NCBI GenBank assembly: GCA_030428695.1
Contig: JAUIEM010000318.1
Coordinates: 1-11,792 of the forward strand
Reading direction: 5' to 3'
DNA from: a bacterium
GTDB taxonomy: Bacteria; Planctomycetota; J058; JAJDCP01
Length of the DNA stretch: 11,792 nt
In this document: positions 1 through 7,557 of the stretch, one piece after another
Layout of the letters: each line of letters begins with the position of its first letter
Numbering within the stretch: position 1 is the first letter of the stretch
Made by a program: the position numbers and the translations under genes
The notes under the pieces: model-generated
What the model was told of the DNA's origin: nothing
The model's database searches: none
The model's input: the letters and a program-made list of their open reading frames with translations, nothing else

Positions 1-1
1 C

Positions 2-340
2 CCCTTCGGCTTCATGGCCATCGTCGGCGCGATGGGCCTGGTCGGCGTCGCGGTCAACGACTCGATCGTCGTGCTGTCGGCCCTCCGCGAGGACCCGGAG
101 GCGCGCAAGGGCGACCCCGAGGCCGTGCAGCGGGTGGTGATGCACGCGACCCGGCATGTGCTCTCGACCTCGGTGACGACGATCGCCGGCTTCACCCCCC
201 TGCTGCTGGACGGTGGCGCCTTCTGGCCGCCGCTGGCGACCGCCATCGCCGGGGGCGTGTCCGGCGCGACCCTGCTCGGGCTGTACTTCGTGCCCGCTTC
301 CTACCTGCTGCTCCTGAAGCTGGGGAAGAGGCCGACGTAG
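2..340 (+). CDS. RND-family efflux permease, C-terminal fragment
   Basis: This is the last 112 residues of an inner-membrane resistance-nodulation-division permease; the rest lies left of the window. The reading frame is already open at base 2, so the ATG at 14 is internal. Visible family features are a glycine-rich membrane segment running into VGVAVNDSIVVLSALRE (compare the conserved G..VVNN(S/A)IV of AcrB/HAE1-type pumps), then TRHVLSTSVTTIAGFTPLLL, matching the R..LLTS.TT..GL.PL region, and a final membrane helix ending in VPASYLLLLKLGK. These are the last transmembrane helices of the second RND half. RND permeases are proton antiporters that work with a periplasmic adaptor and an outer-membrane channel; neither partner is visible here. 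The substrate cannot be told from this fragment. The protein ends soon after the last helix. The stop is only 6 bp from the convergent stop of the M23 gene. Confidence 0.9.
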   Translation, partial: PFGFMAIVGAMGLVGVAVNDSIVVLSALREDPEARKGDPEAVQRVVMHATRHVLSTSVTTIAGFTPLLLDGGAFWPPLATAIAGGVSGATLLGLYFVPASYLLLLKLGKRPT

Positions 341-346
341 GCCAGG

Positions 347-1279
347 TCAGGGAAGCGCCGCCCCGACCAGCTCGCTCGCGCAGAACGGCAGGCTGAGGAC
401 GGGCCGGGCGGGGTGGTTCCGCGCGGTCAGGGGCGGCAGGAGCTCGAACAGAGAGCGCGCGAAGAAGCGCAGGTAGAGCACCTCCGCCGCCTGCTGCTCC
501 GGGTCCTCGACCGCGAGCAGGCGCGCCCGCTCCTGCGGATCGCGGCAGGCCTCGGCGCTGGCGCGCACGGCGGCGACGTCCCAGGCGGTCGGCGGCGGCG
601 CTTCGGCGGGCCCTGTCTCCGGGCGCGGGTCGTTGCGGATCCGCCACAGCCCCTCTTCCCCCTCGGCCGCCCAGGGATCGACCGCCTCGCCGTCGAGCAG
701 CGCGTTGAAGTGCAGATGCGGGGCGAGCCAGGGAAACAGCAGCACGCCGTCGGTGCCGGACATGCCGGAGCGGCCGATCGGCTCTCCCCGCCCGACCAGC
801 TGGCCCGGCCGGACCGACGCGCGGGCGAGGTGGTTGTAGGTGGTGCACAGCCCCGCCCCGTGGTCGAGCAGCACCTTCAGCCCGCCGCGGTTCATCTCGT
901 TCCGCACCTGCCGCACAAGGCCGGGGGCGGCGGCGCACACCCGCGTGCCGACGGGGACGGCGAAGTCGGTGCCGAGGTGGGAGTCGTAGGTCAGCCGCCC
1001 GCCGCGGAAGTCGCGGCACTGCGTCACCCGCACGCTGTAGCCCCGCTCCGGCGGCGTCGGCGTCCGGTTCGGCAGCAGGTAGACGGGAGCTCGCCGATCG
1101 GCCCGGCGCCGGCCGAGCCAGGTCGGCAGTGAGATCCAGGGCTTGAGGATGCGCAGCGAGGACAGCCCGAAGCGCGACGGGGGAACCAGGGGATCGCCGG
1201 CGAGGGCACGCCAGCTCTGACGCAGCGCGGGGCCGAAGGGGCGCAGGCCGAAAACGTCGAGGGGATGCAGACGGGACAA
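347..1279 (-). CDS. M23 (LytM-type) zinc metallopeptidase
   Basis: A predicted 310-residue peptidase of the M23 family, whose members cut peptide cross-links in peptidoglycan. The zinc site is complete: H101 and D105 in SHLGTDFAVP, and H188-L-H190 in APHLHF, where H190 is the expected third ligand and H188 a catalytic histidine. The LDHGAGLCTTYNHL segment (138-151) is the usual M23 core strand with another conserved His at 150. The domain spans about residues 80-205. A helical tail of roughly 100 residues follows and is not recognised. No ATG exists upstream of the domain in this frame. I chose TTG at 1279 because a strong GGAGGA lies about 7 nt before it; the upstream frame has codon use unlike a gene and then shadows the neighbouring CDS. 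From this start there is no clear signal peptide, which is odd for a cell-wall enzyme. Family confidence is high, start confidence moderate. Confidence 0.85.
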   Translation of the reverse strand: MSRLHPLDVFGLRPFGPALRQSWRALAGDPLVPPSRFGLSSLRILKPWISLPTWLGRRRADRRAPVYLLPNRTPTPPERGYSVRVTQCRDFRGGRLTYDSHLGTDFAVPVGTRVCAAAPGLVRQVRNEMNRGGLKVLLDHGAGLCTTYNHLARASVRPGQLVGRGEPIGRSGMSGTDGVLLFPWLAPHLHFNALLDGEAVDPWAAEGEEGLWRIRNDPRPETGPAEAPPPTAWDVAAVRASAEACRDPQERARLLAVEDPEQQAAEVLYLRFFARSLFELLPPLTARNHPARPVLSLPFCASELVGAALP

Positions 1280-1316
1280 GCGCGGTTTTCCTCCGGCGGC
1301 GATGCGCGTAAAGCCC

Positions 1317-1347
1317 GGCTTACCATCTTGCACTTCCGAGGTAAACC
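1317..1347 (-). promoter_or_regulatory. 8-bp stem-loop in the leader of the M23 gene
   Basis: On the minus strand the arms GGTTTACC and GGTAAGCC pair over 8 bp with a single G-U wobble and a loop of 15 nt. The element sits in the 116-bp gap between the 164-residue gene and the M23 start, ending about 38 nt before the TTG codon. No T-run follows, so it does not look like a standard intrinsic terminator. It could be a leader hairpin, an mRNA stabiliser or chance. Confidence 0.25.
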
Positions 1348-1395
1348 CGGAGGCAACCTGCACCGTGTCGCACAGGCCGCCCGGTGTTCGCAGAT

Positions 1396-1890
1396 TCACG
1401 ACCAGGCGTTGCACTGCCAGTAACGGTGGCGCCAGTCGTCCGCGAGCCAGGTGTCGCGGGGATCGAGGCCGCCGAGGAAGGCCATCAGCGGCTCGAGGCC
1501 GGACCGGGCCTCCGGCAGCCAACCCGCCAGGGGCTGCGCGCTCGGCCGCAGGCGGGCCCGCGGGTCGAGGTCGCGCTCGAGATCGAGGACGGCGAGCAGC
1601 GGCACCTCGATCCAGCCGCGGGCGTCGTCGAGCAGCCGCCCGAGCAGCGCCTTCACCGGGGCGAGCAGCCGCTCGCGGGCCTCGTCGTGGTCGTAGCTGG
1701 AGTCGAGGCGCGCGAGCAGCTTCTCGCGCCAGCTCGTCCACCGCGCGAGCAGCAGCACCCGGGCCAGGCGGGGGCCACGGGCGGGGTCGGCGGGCCCGCT
1801 CTCGGCCGCCTCGAAGTCCGCGGCGTGGCGCGCGAAGGCCTCGGCGATCAGGTCCCGTTCCCGCATGCGTACAGCGCTGAGATCGACCAT
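1396..1890 (-). CDS. Uncharacterised 164-residue protein
   Basis: I do not recognise a family. The product is soluble-looking, with no signal peptide or membrane helix. The first half is helical and charged (MVDLSAVRMRERDLIAEAF, then RLARVLLLARWTSWREKLLARL), followed by another amphipathic helix around residues 72-92. The last third is rich in Trp and Asp (LAGWLPEAR, DPRDTWLADDWRHRYWQCNAWS). The Trp-rich C-terminal end suggests a folded globular domain rather than random translation. The ATG at 1890 is preceded by a good AGGAGG about 9 nt upstream, which supports the start. It lies between the 77-residue gene (134-bp gap) and the M23 gene (116-bp gap) on the same strand, so co-transcription is possible but the gaps are wide. 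No function is proposed. Confidence 0.62.
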   Translation of the reverse strand: MVDLSAVRMRERDLIAEAFARHAADFEAAESGPADPARGPRLARVLLLARWTSWREKLLARLDSSYDHDEARERLLAPVKALLGRLLDDARGWIEVPLLAVLDLERDLDPRARLRPSAQPLAGWLPEARSGLEPLMAFLGGLDPRDTWLADDWRHRYWQCNAWS

Positions 1891-2024
1891 CGGGCAGTTC
1901 CTCCTGTTCTCGTTGGAGGGAGGCTGGAACACATTCCGTGCCGATCGATGGGGCCCGCAGCGAAGGGGGCGATGGCGGGGATGTTGTCGGCGGGGAGACG
2001 ACAGGTGTAAGGCGCCGCGGTCAG

Positions 2025-2258
2025 TCAGTGGCCGAGCCAGTAGAAGCGTGCCCGCTCGGGCCGGGCCCAGACCTCCTCGAAGGCCTGCTCGAGCCAGGCC
2101 TCGGCGCACTCGGCGTCGCGGAGCGGCACCTGGAGCTCGACCTCGCCGAGGCGCGTCTCGGTCCGGACGTGGTCGAGCACGGCCTCGAGCAGCATCGCGA
2201 GCAGCTCGGTCTCGGCGCGGGGGCCGCGGTGGATGACGATCCAGCGGGTCGGTGACAC
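2025..2258 (-). CDS. Small acidic protein of unknown function, 77 residues
   Basis: A short gene with a GTG start at 2258 preceded by GAGGAGG about 5 nt upstream, one of the clearest ribosome sites in the window. The product begins MSPTRWIVIHRGPR, has two likely amphipathic helices (TELLAMLLEAVLDHVRTE and AEAWLEQAFEEVWARPERARF) separated by a strand-like GEVELQVPL, and ends in FYWLGH. A beta-alpha-beta-alpha order of this kind resembles small ferredoxin-fold or dodecin-size domains, but I cannot assign a family. There is no signal peptide or cysteine. It heads the minus-strand group that includes the 164-residue protein and the M23 peptidase, and is divergent from the hydrolase-OsmC gene across 203 bp. 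Confidence 0.55.
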   Translation of the reverse strand: MSPTRWIVIHRGPRAETELLAMLLEAVLDHVRTETRLGEVELQVPLRDAECAEAWLEQAFEEVWARPERARFYWLGH

Positions 2259-2461
2259 GCGTCCTCCTCGTTCTCGTGCCCGGACACATCCTCGCCGATT
2301 TCATGTCCGCCATGCAGCGCGCAATGTGAAGGACAGACGAAGATACATCCGGCCGTTTGCTACTGAACAGCAAGGACTTGCGTAGGACGACGGGGGACGC
2401 GGGGGAACCGCGCGCGGCGGCCGCGGCGTTTCCCCTGCAGCCACGCGGAGGACACCCGAGC
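2259..2461. other. Divergent intergenic region with a CGGACA/TGTCCG inverted repeat
   Basis: This 203-bp stretch must hold the start signals for both the 77-residue gene (-) and the hydrolase-OsmC gene (+). It contains a perfect 6-bp inverted repeat, CGGACA at 2281-2286 and TGTCCG at 2304-2309, 17 bp apart, and a smaller TTGCT/AGCAA dyad near 2357-2373. I found no convincing -35/-10 pair on either strand. The inverted repeat could be an operator but may be chance. Confidence 0.3.
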
Positions 2462-3700
2462 ATGCCCGACCCCAGCCTTCCCGTCCGCTTCCCCGGCGCC
2501 GCCGGCGCGGAGCTCGCCGGCCGCCTGCACCGACCGCCACGGCCGCGCGCCTTTGCGCTGTTCGCCCACTGCTTCACCTGCGGCAAGGACCTCGCCGCCG
2601 CACGCCGCATCGCCGACACCCTCGCGTCGCGCGGCGTCGGCGTGCTGCGCTTCGACTTCACCGGCCTCGGAGAGTCCGGAGGCTCCTTCACCGACACGAC
2701 CTTCAGCAGCAACGTCGACGACCTGCTCGCGGCCGCCCGTTTCCTCGGGGAGACGGAGGCCCCGCCCGCGCTCCTGGTCGGCCACAGCCTCGGCGGCGCG
2801 GCGGTGCTCGCCGCCGCCGGCTCGCTGCCCTCGGTGCGGGCGGTGGCGACCATCGGGGCGCCCGCCGATCCGCAGCACGTCGCCCACCTGTTCGACGACG
2901 CCCGGGACGAGCTCGCCGCTACCGGCGAGGCCGTCGTCCGGCTGGCCGGCCGACCCTTCCGCATCGCGCAGGGCTTCCTCGACGACCTCGCCGAGCAGCG
3001 CCAGGGCGCCCGTCTCCGCGCGCTCGGCCGGGCGCTGTTGATCCTGCACGCGCCGGGCGACGCGGTCGTCGGCATCGACAACGCCCGCCGCCTCTACCAG
3101 GCCGCCCGCCACCCGAAGAGCTTCGTGAGCCTCGACGGCGCCGACCACCTGCTCTCCCGGCCCGCCGACGCGCGCTACGCCGCCGGCCTGGTCGCGACCT
3201 GGGCGGAGCGTTACCTGCCGGAGCCGGACGCGGACGCCCGCCCCGGCGACGCGACCGTCGTCCAGCTCGCCGCCGCCCGGGGCTTCGCGGTCGACATCGT
3301 CTCGGCCGGTCACGGGCTGCGCGCCGACGAGCCGCGCGCGGTCGGCGGAGACGACACCGGACCGACGCCCTACGGGCTGCTGAACGCGGCCCTCGGGGCC
3401 TGCACCGCGATGACCCTGCGGATGTACGCCGAGCGCAAGAAGTGGCCCCTCGAAGACGCCCGGATCACCCTCCGCCACCGGCGGGTGCACGCGGAGGACT
3501 GCGCCGACTGCGAGACGAAGACCGGCAGCGTCGACGTGATCGAGCGCAGCATCGCCCTGATCGGACCGCTCGACGAGGCGCAGAGGGCGCGGCTGCTCGA
3601 GATCGCCGACCGCTGCCCGGTCCACCGCAGCCTGCACGGCGAGATCGTGGTGGAGAGCCGCCTCGAGGATGTCGCGCCGGCGTCGAGCGCCGAGGGGTAG
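2462..3700 (+). CDS. Bifunctional alpha/beta hydrolase - OsmC family fusion protein
   Basis: A 412-residue cytoplasmic protein joining two known domains. Residues about 10-253 form an alpha/beta hydrolase: nucleophile S109 in GHSLGG, acid D200 in LHAPGD and base H229 in GADHLL complete a Ser-Asp-His triad, and [12 protein letters not shown] is the typical strand-loop before the nucleophile. Residues about 262-402 form an OsmC-like domain, with C314 in [16 protein letters not shown] and C385 in [10 protein letters not shown] in the positions of the paired reactive cysteines of OsmC/Ohr thiol peroxidases. This fusion architecture is known in several bacterial phyla. OsmC proteins reduce organic or fatty-acid hydroperoxides; the hydrolase presumably acts on a linked ester, but the substrate is unknown. 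The ATG at 2462 has GGAGG about 10 nt upstream, and the hydrolase fold begins soon after it; the frame is open further upstream without coding character. It appears to be a single-gene unit. Confidence 0.93.
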   Translation: MPDPSLPVRFPGAAGAELAGRLHRPPRPRAFALFAHCFTCGKDLAAARRIADTLASRGVGVLRFDFTGLGESGGSFTDTTFSSNVDDLLAAARFLGETEAPPALLVGHSLGGAAVLAAAGSLPSVRAVATIGAPADPQHVAHLFDDARDELAATGEAVVRLAGRPFRIAQGFLDDLAEQRQGARLRALGRALLILHAPGDAVVGIDNARRLYQAARHPKSFVSLDGADHLLSRPADARYAAGLVATWAERYLPEPDADARPGDATVVQLAAARGFAVDIVSAGHGLRADEPRAVGGDDTGPTPYGLLNAALGACTAMTLRMYAERKKWPLEDARITLRHRRVHAEDCADCETKTGSVDVIERSIALIGPLDEAQRARLLEIADRCPVHRSLHGEIVVESRLEDVAPASSAEG

Positions 3701-3823
3701 GCGACATCGGCCGGAAGCCCGGGATCCACGGGGACGTCCACAGCGCGCGGACAGAGCCCGATTTCGGCGTCCGCAGGGCTTGACAGCGTGCGAGGCCGTG
3801 CGAAAGTAGGGGTGGAGGTGGCG

Positions 3824-4060
3824 ATGGCGGACGACAGGAAAGCACGCGAAGCGAAGATGCGCGAAGTGCTCGGCCTCGAGGCGCAGTCCCCGGAGGCTGC
3901 CGCGGGGCCCGACCTCGCCGGCCAGGTGTGCGAGACGCCGTGCGCGGAGATGGGGCCGATCAAGGGCTTCTTCCACCGGCTCGGCTGCAAGGCCAGGCGC
4001 TGGTTCCGCAGCTTCGGCCGGGCGCGGCCCCAGCACGTCGAGTGTCCGGACGAGCACTGA
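3824..4060 (+). CDS. Small Cys-containing protein (78 residues) overlapping a C39-like peptidase gene
   Basis: The product begins [20 protein letters not shown], an acidic/basic helical segment, and then changes to a Cys-containing basic half with [20 protein letters not shown] and VECPDEH. Four cysteines (CxxxC plus two singles) could bind a metal or form disulfides, but I do not recognise a family. No signal peptide or membrane helix is seen. The ATG at 3824 has GGAGG 5 nt upstream; a start further upstream is possible but lacks such a site. The last 19 nt overlap the likely GTG start of the C39-like gene in another frame, so the two are probably translationally coupled and may work together. 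A substrate, inhibitor or adaptor of the peptidase is possible, though only position supports that. Confidence 0.65.
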   Translation: MADDRKAREAKMREVLGLEAQSPEAAAGPDLAGQVCETPCAEMGPIKGFFHRLGCKARRWFRSFGRARPQHVECPDEH

Positions 4061-4725
4061 GCCGCCGCGCGCGGCTGCTCCTCGCCCTGCTGCTGCTCGC
4101 CGTCGGGCTGTTCGCGGGGGCATGGCTGCACCTGTACAGCGGCACCGCACACGAGGCACTGAGCGCCTCCCTGCCCGCGAGCGCGGCGATCCCCGACAGC
4201 CTCGCTCCCCACCCCAAGCAGGGTCCCGACGAGTGCGGCGCCTACAGCCTGGCCTACGGGCTTTCGCTGTGCGCAGAGGAGGCCGATCCGCGCACCCTGG
4301 TCGAGGAGATCACCGATGTGGCGGCCGTGCGCATGCTGTCGGGAACCCGCCCCTGGAAGCTGCAGGCCGCGCTGACCGCGCGGGGCTTCCTGGACACCGG
4401 CTACAGCGCCGCCCACGTCCCGGCCGCGCGGCGGCTCGAGCTGCCGCTCGCCCACGTCGCCGCCGGCCGGCCGACGCTCTGCCTGATCGAGAGCGAGCGC
4501 GGCATCCAGCACTACGTCCTGCTGCTCGGCTACGGTCCCGCGGGCGTCGACATCTACGACCCCAACGCCGAGGTCTCCCCCGTGGATCCCGCTCGCACCG
4601 TCGATGCCAACGGCCCGCGCAGCGGCAACCGCACGTTACCGCGGGCGGACTTCACGGCGCTGTGGGAGCGCGGCGGCGCGCTGGGGCTGTATCGCTGGTG
4701 GTACCTGCCGCTGGTGCGGGGCTGA
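4042..4725 (+). CDS. Membrane-anchored C39-like cysteine peptidase domain protein
   Basis: A 227-residue protein from the likely GTG start at 4042. Residues 8-34 are RRA followed by a leucine-rich segment ([22 protein letters not shown]), a positive-inside membrane anchor or uncleaved signal that would put the rest outside the cytoplasm. The remainder matches the papain-like C39/C39-like fold: Q60 as oxyanion-hole residue and C65 as nucleophile in [19 protein letters not shown]157 in [11 protein letters not shown], and D173 in DIYDPN. C39 domains cleave after double-glycine leaders when attached to ABC exporters, but this one has no transporter domain, so it may be a stand-alone protease or peptide-binding relative. 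No strong ribosome site precedes the GTG, consistent with coupling to the overlapping 78-residue gene. An ATG far upstream (3928) would mean over 130 nt of overlap and is less likely. Confidence 0.8.
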   Translation: MSGRALSRRARLLLALLLLAVGLFAGAWLHLYSGTAHEALSASLPASAAIPDSLAPHPKQGPDECGAYSLAYGLSLCAEEADPRTLVEEITDVAAVRMLSGTRPWKLQAALTARGFLDTGYSAAHVPAARRLELPLAHVAAGRPTLCLIESERGIQHYVLLLGYGPAGVDIYDPNAEVSPVDPARTVDANGPRSGNRTLPRADFTALWERGGALGLYRWWYLPLVRG

Positions 4726-4749
4726 GCAGAGGTTTCCCCCAGGGACACC

Positions 4750-4953
4750 TCAGTCCTGGCACGTGCAATGTTCCGTGGTGTTCGCCGACACCTCGAGGTC
4801 GCTCTTCAGCAGGTCTCTGACCTCACCCGCACAGAACATCGCCACCCGGCACGTGGTCTCGAACGCTTTCAGGACCTTTCCACGCGCGCCGGGATGGACG
4901 CCGACGAGGAGGTCTCCGCCAGGACAGACCACGACGTCTCCCTGAGCACACAT
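4750..4953 (-). CDS. Small six-cysteine protein (67 residues), last gene of the lipoprotein operon
   Basis: A short product with cysteines at 2, 10, 35, 41, 63 and 65, starting MCAQGDVVVCPGGDLLVGVHPG and ending in EHCTCQD. The even number and spread of Cys could fit a metal-binding or disulfide-stabilised mini-protein. No signal peptide is visible, so extracellular disulfides are uncertain. The ATG at 4953 has GGAGG about 8 nt upstream and lies 17 nt after the stop of the 579-residue lipoprotein gene on the same strand, which strongly suggests one operon. Codon choice is less biased than in the larger genes but the ribosome site and spacing argue it is real. I do not recognise the family. Its stop faces the C39-like gene stop across 24 bp. 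Confidence 0.6.
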   Translation of the reverse strand: MCAQGDVVVCPGGDLLVGVHPGARGKVLKAFETTCRVAMFCAGEVRDLLKSDLEVSANTTEHCTCQD

Positions 4954-4970
4954 CGCACACTCCTCCAGGT

Positions 4971-6710
4971 CTACTCGTGGTCGGCCGCTTCGGCCTTGCC
5001 GACCTGTTCGGCCACACTCTTCGCCACGGCGAGGATGGTCTGCGCACGCACACGCAGCTCCTCGAGCTCGTTGCGCATCGCGGTCAGGTCGGTGCCGGAC
5101 CCCTCGGCGGCGCGCATCCTCTTCGCCAGCTCGCGCATGCGCTCGGCCACGGCAGCGAGATCGCGAGACGTCGCGCCGGTGTGGCGTCGCGCCTCCTCCT
5201 GCCGCAACGCGAGCACGCGCTCCGCCGCCTGCGCCTCGACCCTCGCCCGCGTGATCGCGCTGGCGTCCGCGCTGCCGTTGCCGTCCGCGCCGGCAGTAGG
5301 AGGAATGTCGAGGGCGCCCTCGAGCAGATCGGCCGCGGGAATCCCGTAGGCTGCCGCCGCCGCCCCCGCTACCCGGGCGATCAACTTCGTCGCCTTCTGG
5401 GCGAACGCGATCTGCTGCGAGACCACGCCCGTAGGATCGCTCTCCAGGCTCTTCAGACGGTAGTGGATGGGAGACTCCTGCACGACGATGAACTCGGACT
5501 TCCCGTCCGCGCGCGCCCGGGTGTCGTCGAAGATCGTCCGCCAGCTCGCGTCTTCGAGGACTCCCCTCTCTTCCTCCGTCGCGCCACGAAGACGCGGGTC
5601 CGCGGGGTCGATCGGCTGCACGATGGTGCGGCCGAACGCGGTGTCGAAGATCTGCGACGTGATGAACACCGCCCCGACGAGGGCATCGCGGGCCTTCGTC
5701 CCGGTCAGGTTCGCGACGGTGTCCTCGAAGTTGCTCAAGCCCTCCCGCTGCGTAAGGCCCGAGCCCTCCGCGGTCGAAGCTTCGAGGGCACCGTTGACCG
5801 AGACCCGCACGCGCTCGAGGTCCCGCACCCACGAGGCCAGCTGAGAGGTGAAGAGCAACAGGAGCTGGGGGGCCGTCGCGGCCAACCCCCGTTGGCGTGC
5901 CGACGCCTGCGGGAGCGGATCGCGCATCGCCTTCGCGGCGACGCGCTCGGCCTCGAGGGAGAGGGCTATCTGCAACGACTCGAGGCGGGTCACCGTCCGG
6001 CCGATGGCGTTCGCGAGGACGTTGTCGCTGCGCTGTCCGAAGCGGCCCTCGGCGAAGACGATGCGCCGCGCGGTCGCGATGCCATGATCTTCCTGGTACC
6101 TGTCCTTGCGCTCGCTGACCGCAGCTTCGGCCCTGGGCAGCCACTGGTCGGGCTGCCACTCCGCTCCGACCTGCATCACGACGCCTTTCACTTCGCTGAC
6201 GGAATCGGTCGGCAGCCTCCACTCGTCCACAGCCCCGCTGGCAAGACGGAGCGCCGCCGTGTCGGGGAAGTCTCCGACGAAGGAGATGCCGGATGCGACC
6301 CTGCTGGAGAGACCCATCACCAGACTCTCCGCTGAGGTCGGCTCGAGATGCTGGAGGTCCAGTGTCCGGAGATCGTTCTCGAGCGCGGCTGCAAAGGCGT
6401 GGCGCTTCAGGCCATCAGGGGTGAACTGGCGATCGATGTAGACATCGTAGGCTTCGATCGCGTTTCCCGCTTCGAGCGCATAGTTCCGCAACCGCACCGC
6501 CCTGTCGTGGAGCTCCGAAGCCGCCAGCACCTGGCGTTGGAGCCGAGCGTGGAAGAGCGCCGAGACGTCGCGGGACGCGAGCACATCGTCGTAGATCTCC
6601 ACGGAGATATGCAGCTCGGCGTCATGGCGAAACATCGTCATCAGACCGGGGAGGGTCTCGCAGCCGGTCAACAGGCCGAGAATGACAACGCAGGGGATGA
6701 GACGTCGCAC
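4971..6710 (-). CDS. Large predicted lipoprotein of unknown function (579 residues)
   Basis: The N-terminus VRRLIPCVVILGLLTGCETLPG is a short signal peptide with lipobox L-L-T-G-C, so C17 should be lipidated. The GTG start at 6710 has GAGGAGGG about 5 nt before it; that ribosome site lies within the 11-nt gap after the upstream lipoprotein gene. The mature protein is largely helical with no motif I recognise. It includes an alpha-helical segment at the N-terminal side (LHARLQ-type heptads, ELHDRAVRLRNYALEAGNAIEAYD), a mixed middle, an Ala-rich hydrophobic patch (LIARVAGAAAAAYGIPAADLL), and a C-terminal coiled coil of about 90 residues rich in Arg, Glu and Ala (LAAVAERMRELAKRMRAAE, NELEELRVRAQTILAVAKS). 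It is co-operonic with a second lipoprotein and the six-Cys peptide, suggesting an envelope assembly. No enzymatic residues are claimed. Confidence 0.78.
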   Translation of the reverse strand: MRRLIPCVVILGLLTGCETLPGLMTMFRHDAELHISVEIYDDVLASRDVSALFHARLQRQVLAASELHDRAVRLRNYALEAGNAIEAYDVYIDRQFTPDGLKRHAFAAALENDLRTLDLQHLEPTSAESLVMGLSSRVASGISFVGDFPDTAALRLASGAVDEWRLPTDSVSEVKGVVMQVGAEWQPDQWLPRAEAAVSERKDRYQEDHGIATARRIVFAEGRFGQRSDNVLANAIGRTVTRLESLQIALSLEAERVAAKAMRDPLPQASARQRGLAATAPQLLLLFTSQLASWVRDLERVRVSVNGALEASTAEGSGLTQREGLSNFEDTVANLTGTKARDALVGAVFITSQIFDTAFGRTIVQPIDPADPRLRGATEEERGVLEDASWRTIFDDTRARADGKSEFIVVQESPIHYRLKSLESDPTGVVSQQIAFAQKATKLIARVAGAAAAAYGIPAADLLEGALDIPPTAGADGNGSADASAITRARVEAQAAERVLALRQEEARRHTGATSRDLAAVAERMRELAKRMRAAEGSGTDLTAMRNELEELRVRAQTILAVAKSVAEQVGKAEAADHE

Positions 6711-6721
6711 GGGATCCCTCC

Positions 6722-7465
6722 TCAATGGTCCGGGGGCAGGCGCATCGACTCGAGCGCCGTCGCCCACCGCTCGCTCTGGACGGCGAGAGCCGCCGCGTTC
6801 GCCTCGGCTTCGATCTCGCCCTGCAGTGCGTCGTCGATACGGGAGACCTCGGCGCGCCAGGCAGCCCACAGAGAGTCCTGTTGGCGGAACCTCTCGCGCA
6901 GGACGATCGCATCACCGAGGATCTCGCTCTGGAAGAGGGACGCGAGGGTCTGTGCCACGCCGTCGATGTCCGTCTCGTCCTTGATCGCCTGGATCACCCG
7001 GCTCGGATCGGCGGACAACACGAACACGAGCTTGGTCGGCAGCTCGACCCGCTCCACTTCGTCACGCGAGAGCAGCGCGGCGAGCTGGGCAACCGCACCC
7101 TGGTAGCGGTCGAGGGCCTCCTGGATCGCCGCCGCATCGGCGCTCTCGACGCCGATGACGCGCGCGTACCGCTCGGCCGCGGTGTGGACCGCCCGGCGTA
7201 GCGCCTTCCGTTCAGCATCCGGGGACTGGGAAGGATCTGCCTCTCCGAAGACCGCATCGACCGCTTCCGAAGGGAACTGGCCGCTGCTGTAGCTCGAGAC
7301 CGCGTTGTGGGAGACCCCGGTCACCTTCACCCGGTAGAAGTTGGTTTCCCCTGACGGACCGTAGGCAGCGAAGTGATGCACCTCTTCGATCTTCGCGTTC
7401 GTACACCCCGTGCCCAGACCCAGGGCGAGCGAGATCAAGGGAAGATACAGCCAGGCTGAACCCAT
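6722..7465 (-). CDS. Predicted lipoprotein of unknown function (247 residues), first gene of operon
   Basis: The N-terminus MGSAWLYLPLISLALGLGTGCTNAK is a hydrophobic signal ending in LGTGC; C21 is the predicted lipidated cysteine, although the residue at -3 is Gly rather than the usual Leu. The ATG at 7465 is preceded by CCGGAGG 5 nt upstream. The mature protein starts with a strand-like stretch (VHHFAAYGPSGETNFYRVKVTGVS) and then becomes helical, with a strand-like LPTKLVFVLSADPSRVIQAIKDE in the middle and a long charged helix at the end (SRIDDALQGEIEAEANAAALAVQSE). No family recognised. A promoter with a leader of about 50 nt fits well upstream. The next gene starts 11 nt after this stop, so the two lipoproteins are probably made together and may be partners. 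Confidence 0.75.
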   Translation of the reverse strand: MGSAWLYLPLISLALGLGTGCTNAKIEEVHHFAAYGPSGETNFYRVKVTGVSHNAVSSYSSGQFPSEAVDAVFGEADPSQSPDAERKALRRAVHTAAERYARVIGVESADAAAIQEALDRYQGAVAQLAALLSRDEVERVELPTKLVFVLSADPSRVIQAIKDETDIDGVAQTLASLFQSEILGDAIVLRERFRQQDSLWAAWRAEVSRIDDALQGEIEAEANAAALAVQSERWATALESMRLPPDH

Positions 7466-7520
7466 AGCGGCCTCCGGAGTCCGCGCTGCGCGCGCGGGGA
7501 ACGATGGTGTGCATGATCGG

Positions 7521-7548
7521 ATGATACAGGATCGACACCACCCGACAA
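7521..7548 (-). promoter_or_regulatory. Candidate sigma70-type promoter of the lipoprotein operon
   Basis: On the minus strand, -35 TTGTCG (7548-7543, 4 of 6 consensus bases), a 16-bp spacer and -10 TATCAT (7526-7521, 5 of 6). This predicts a start near 7514 and a leader of about 50 nt before the ATG at 7465. The surrounding 7500-7575 is clearly richer in A/T than its neighbourhood. Confidence 0.5.
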
Positions 7549-7557
7549 CCATTATTC

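Noticed and set aside
1280..1741. N-terminal extension of the M23 frame up to an ATG at 1741
   Set aside because: Most of it is the 164-residue gene read in another frame and yields an Arg/Pro/Ala-rich sequence; the gap part has codon use unlike a gene.
3780..3807. TTGACA at 3780-3785 as promoter for the 78-residue gene
   Set aside because: The -35 is perfect but the -10 match is poor (GAAAGT at 16 bp), and transcription would start within the ribosome binding site.
2360..4159. Minus-strand 599-codon frame opposite the hydrolase-OsmC gene
   Set aside because: The plus strand shows a full catalytic triad and OsmC cysteines; the antisense product has no recognisable domain.
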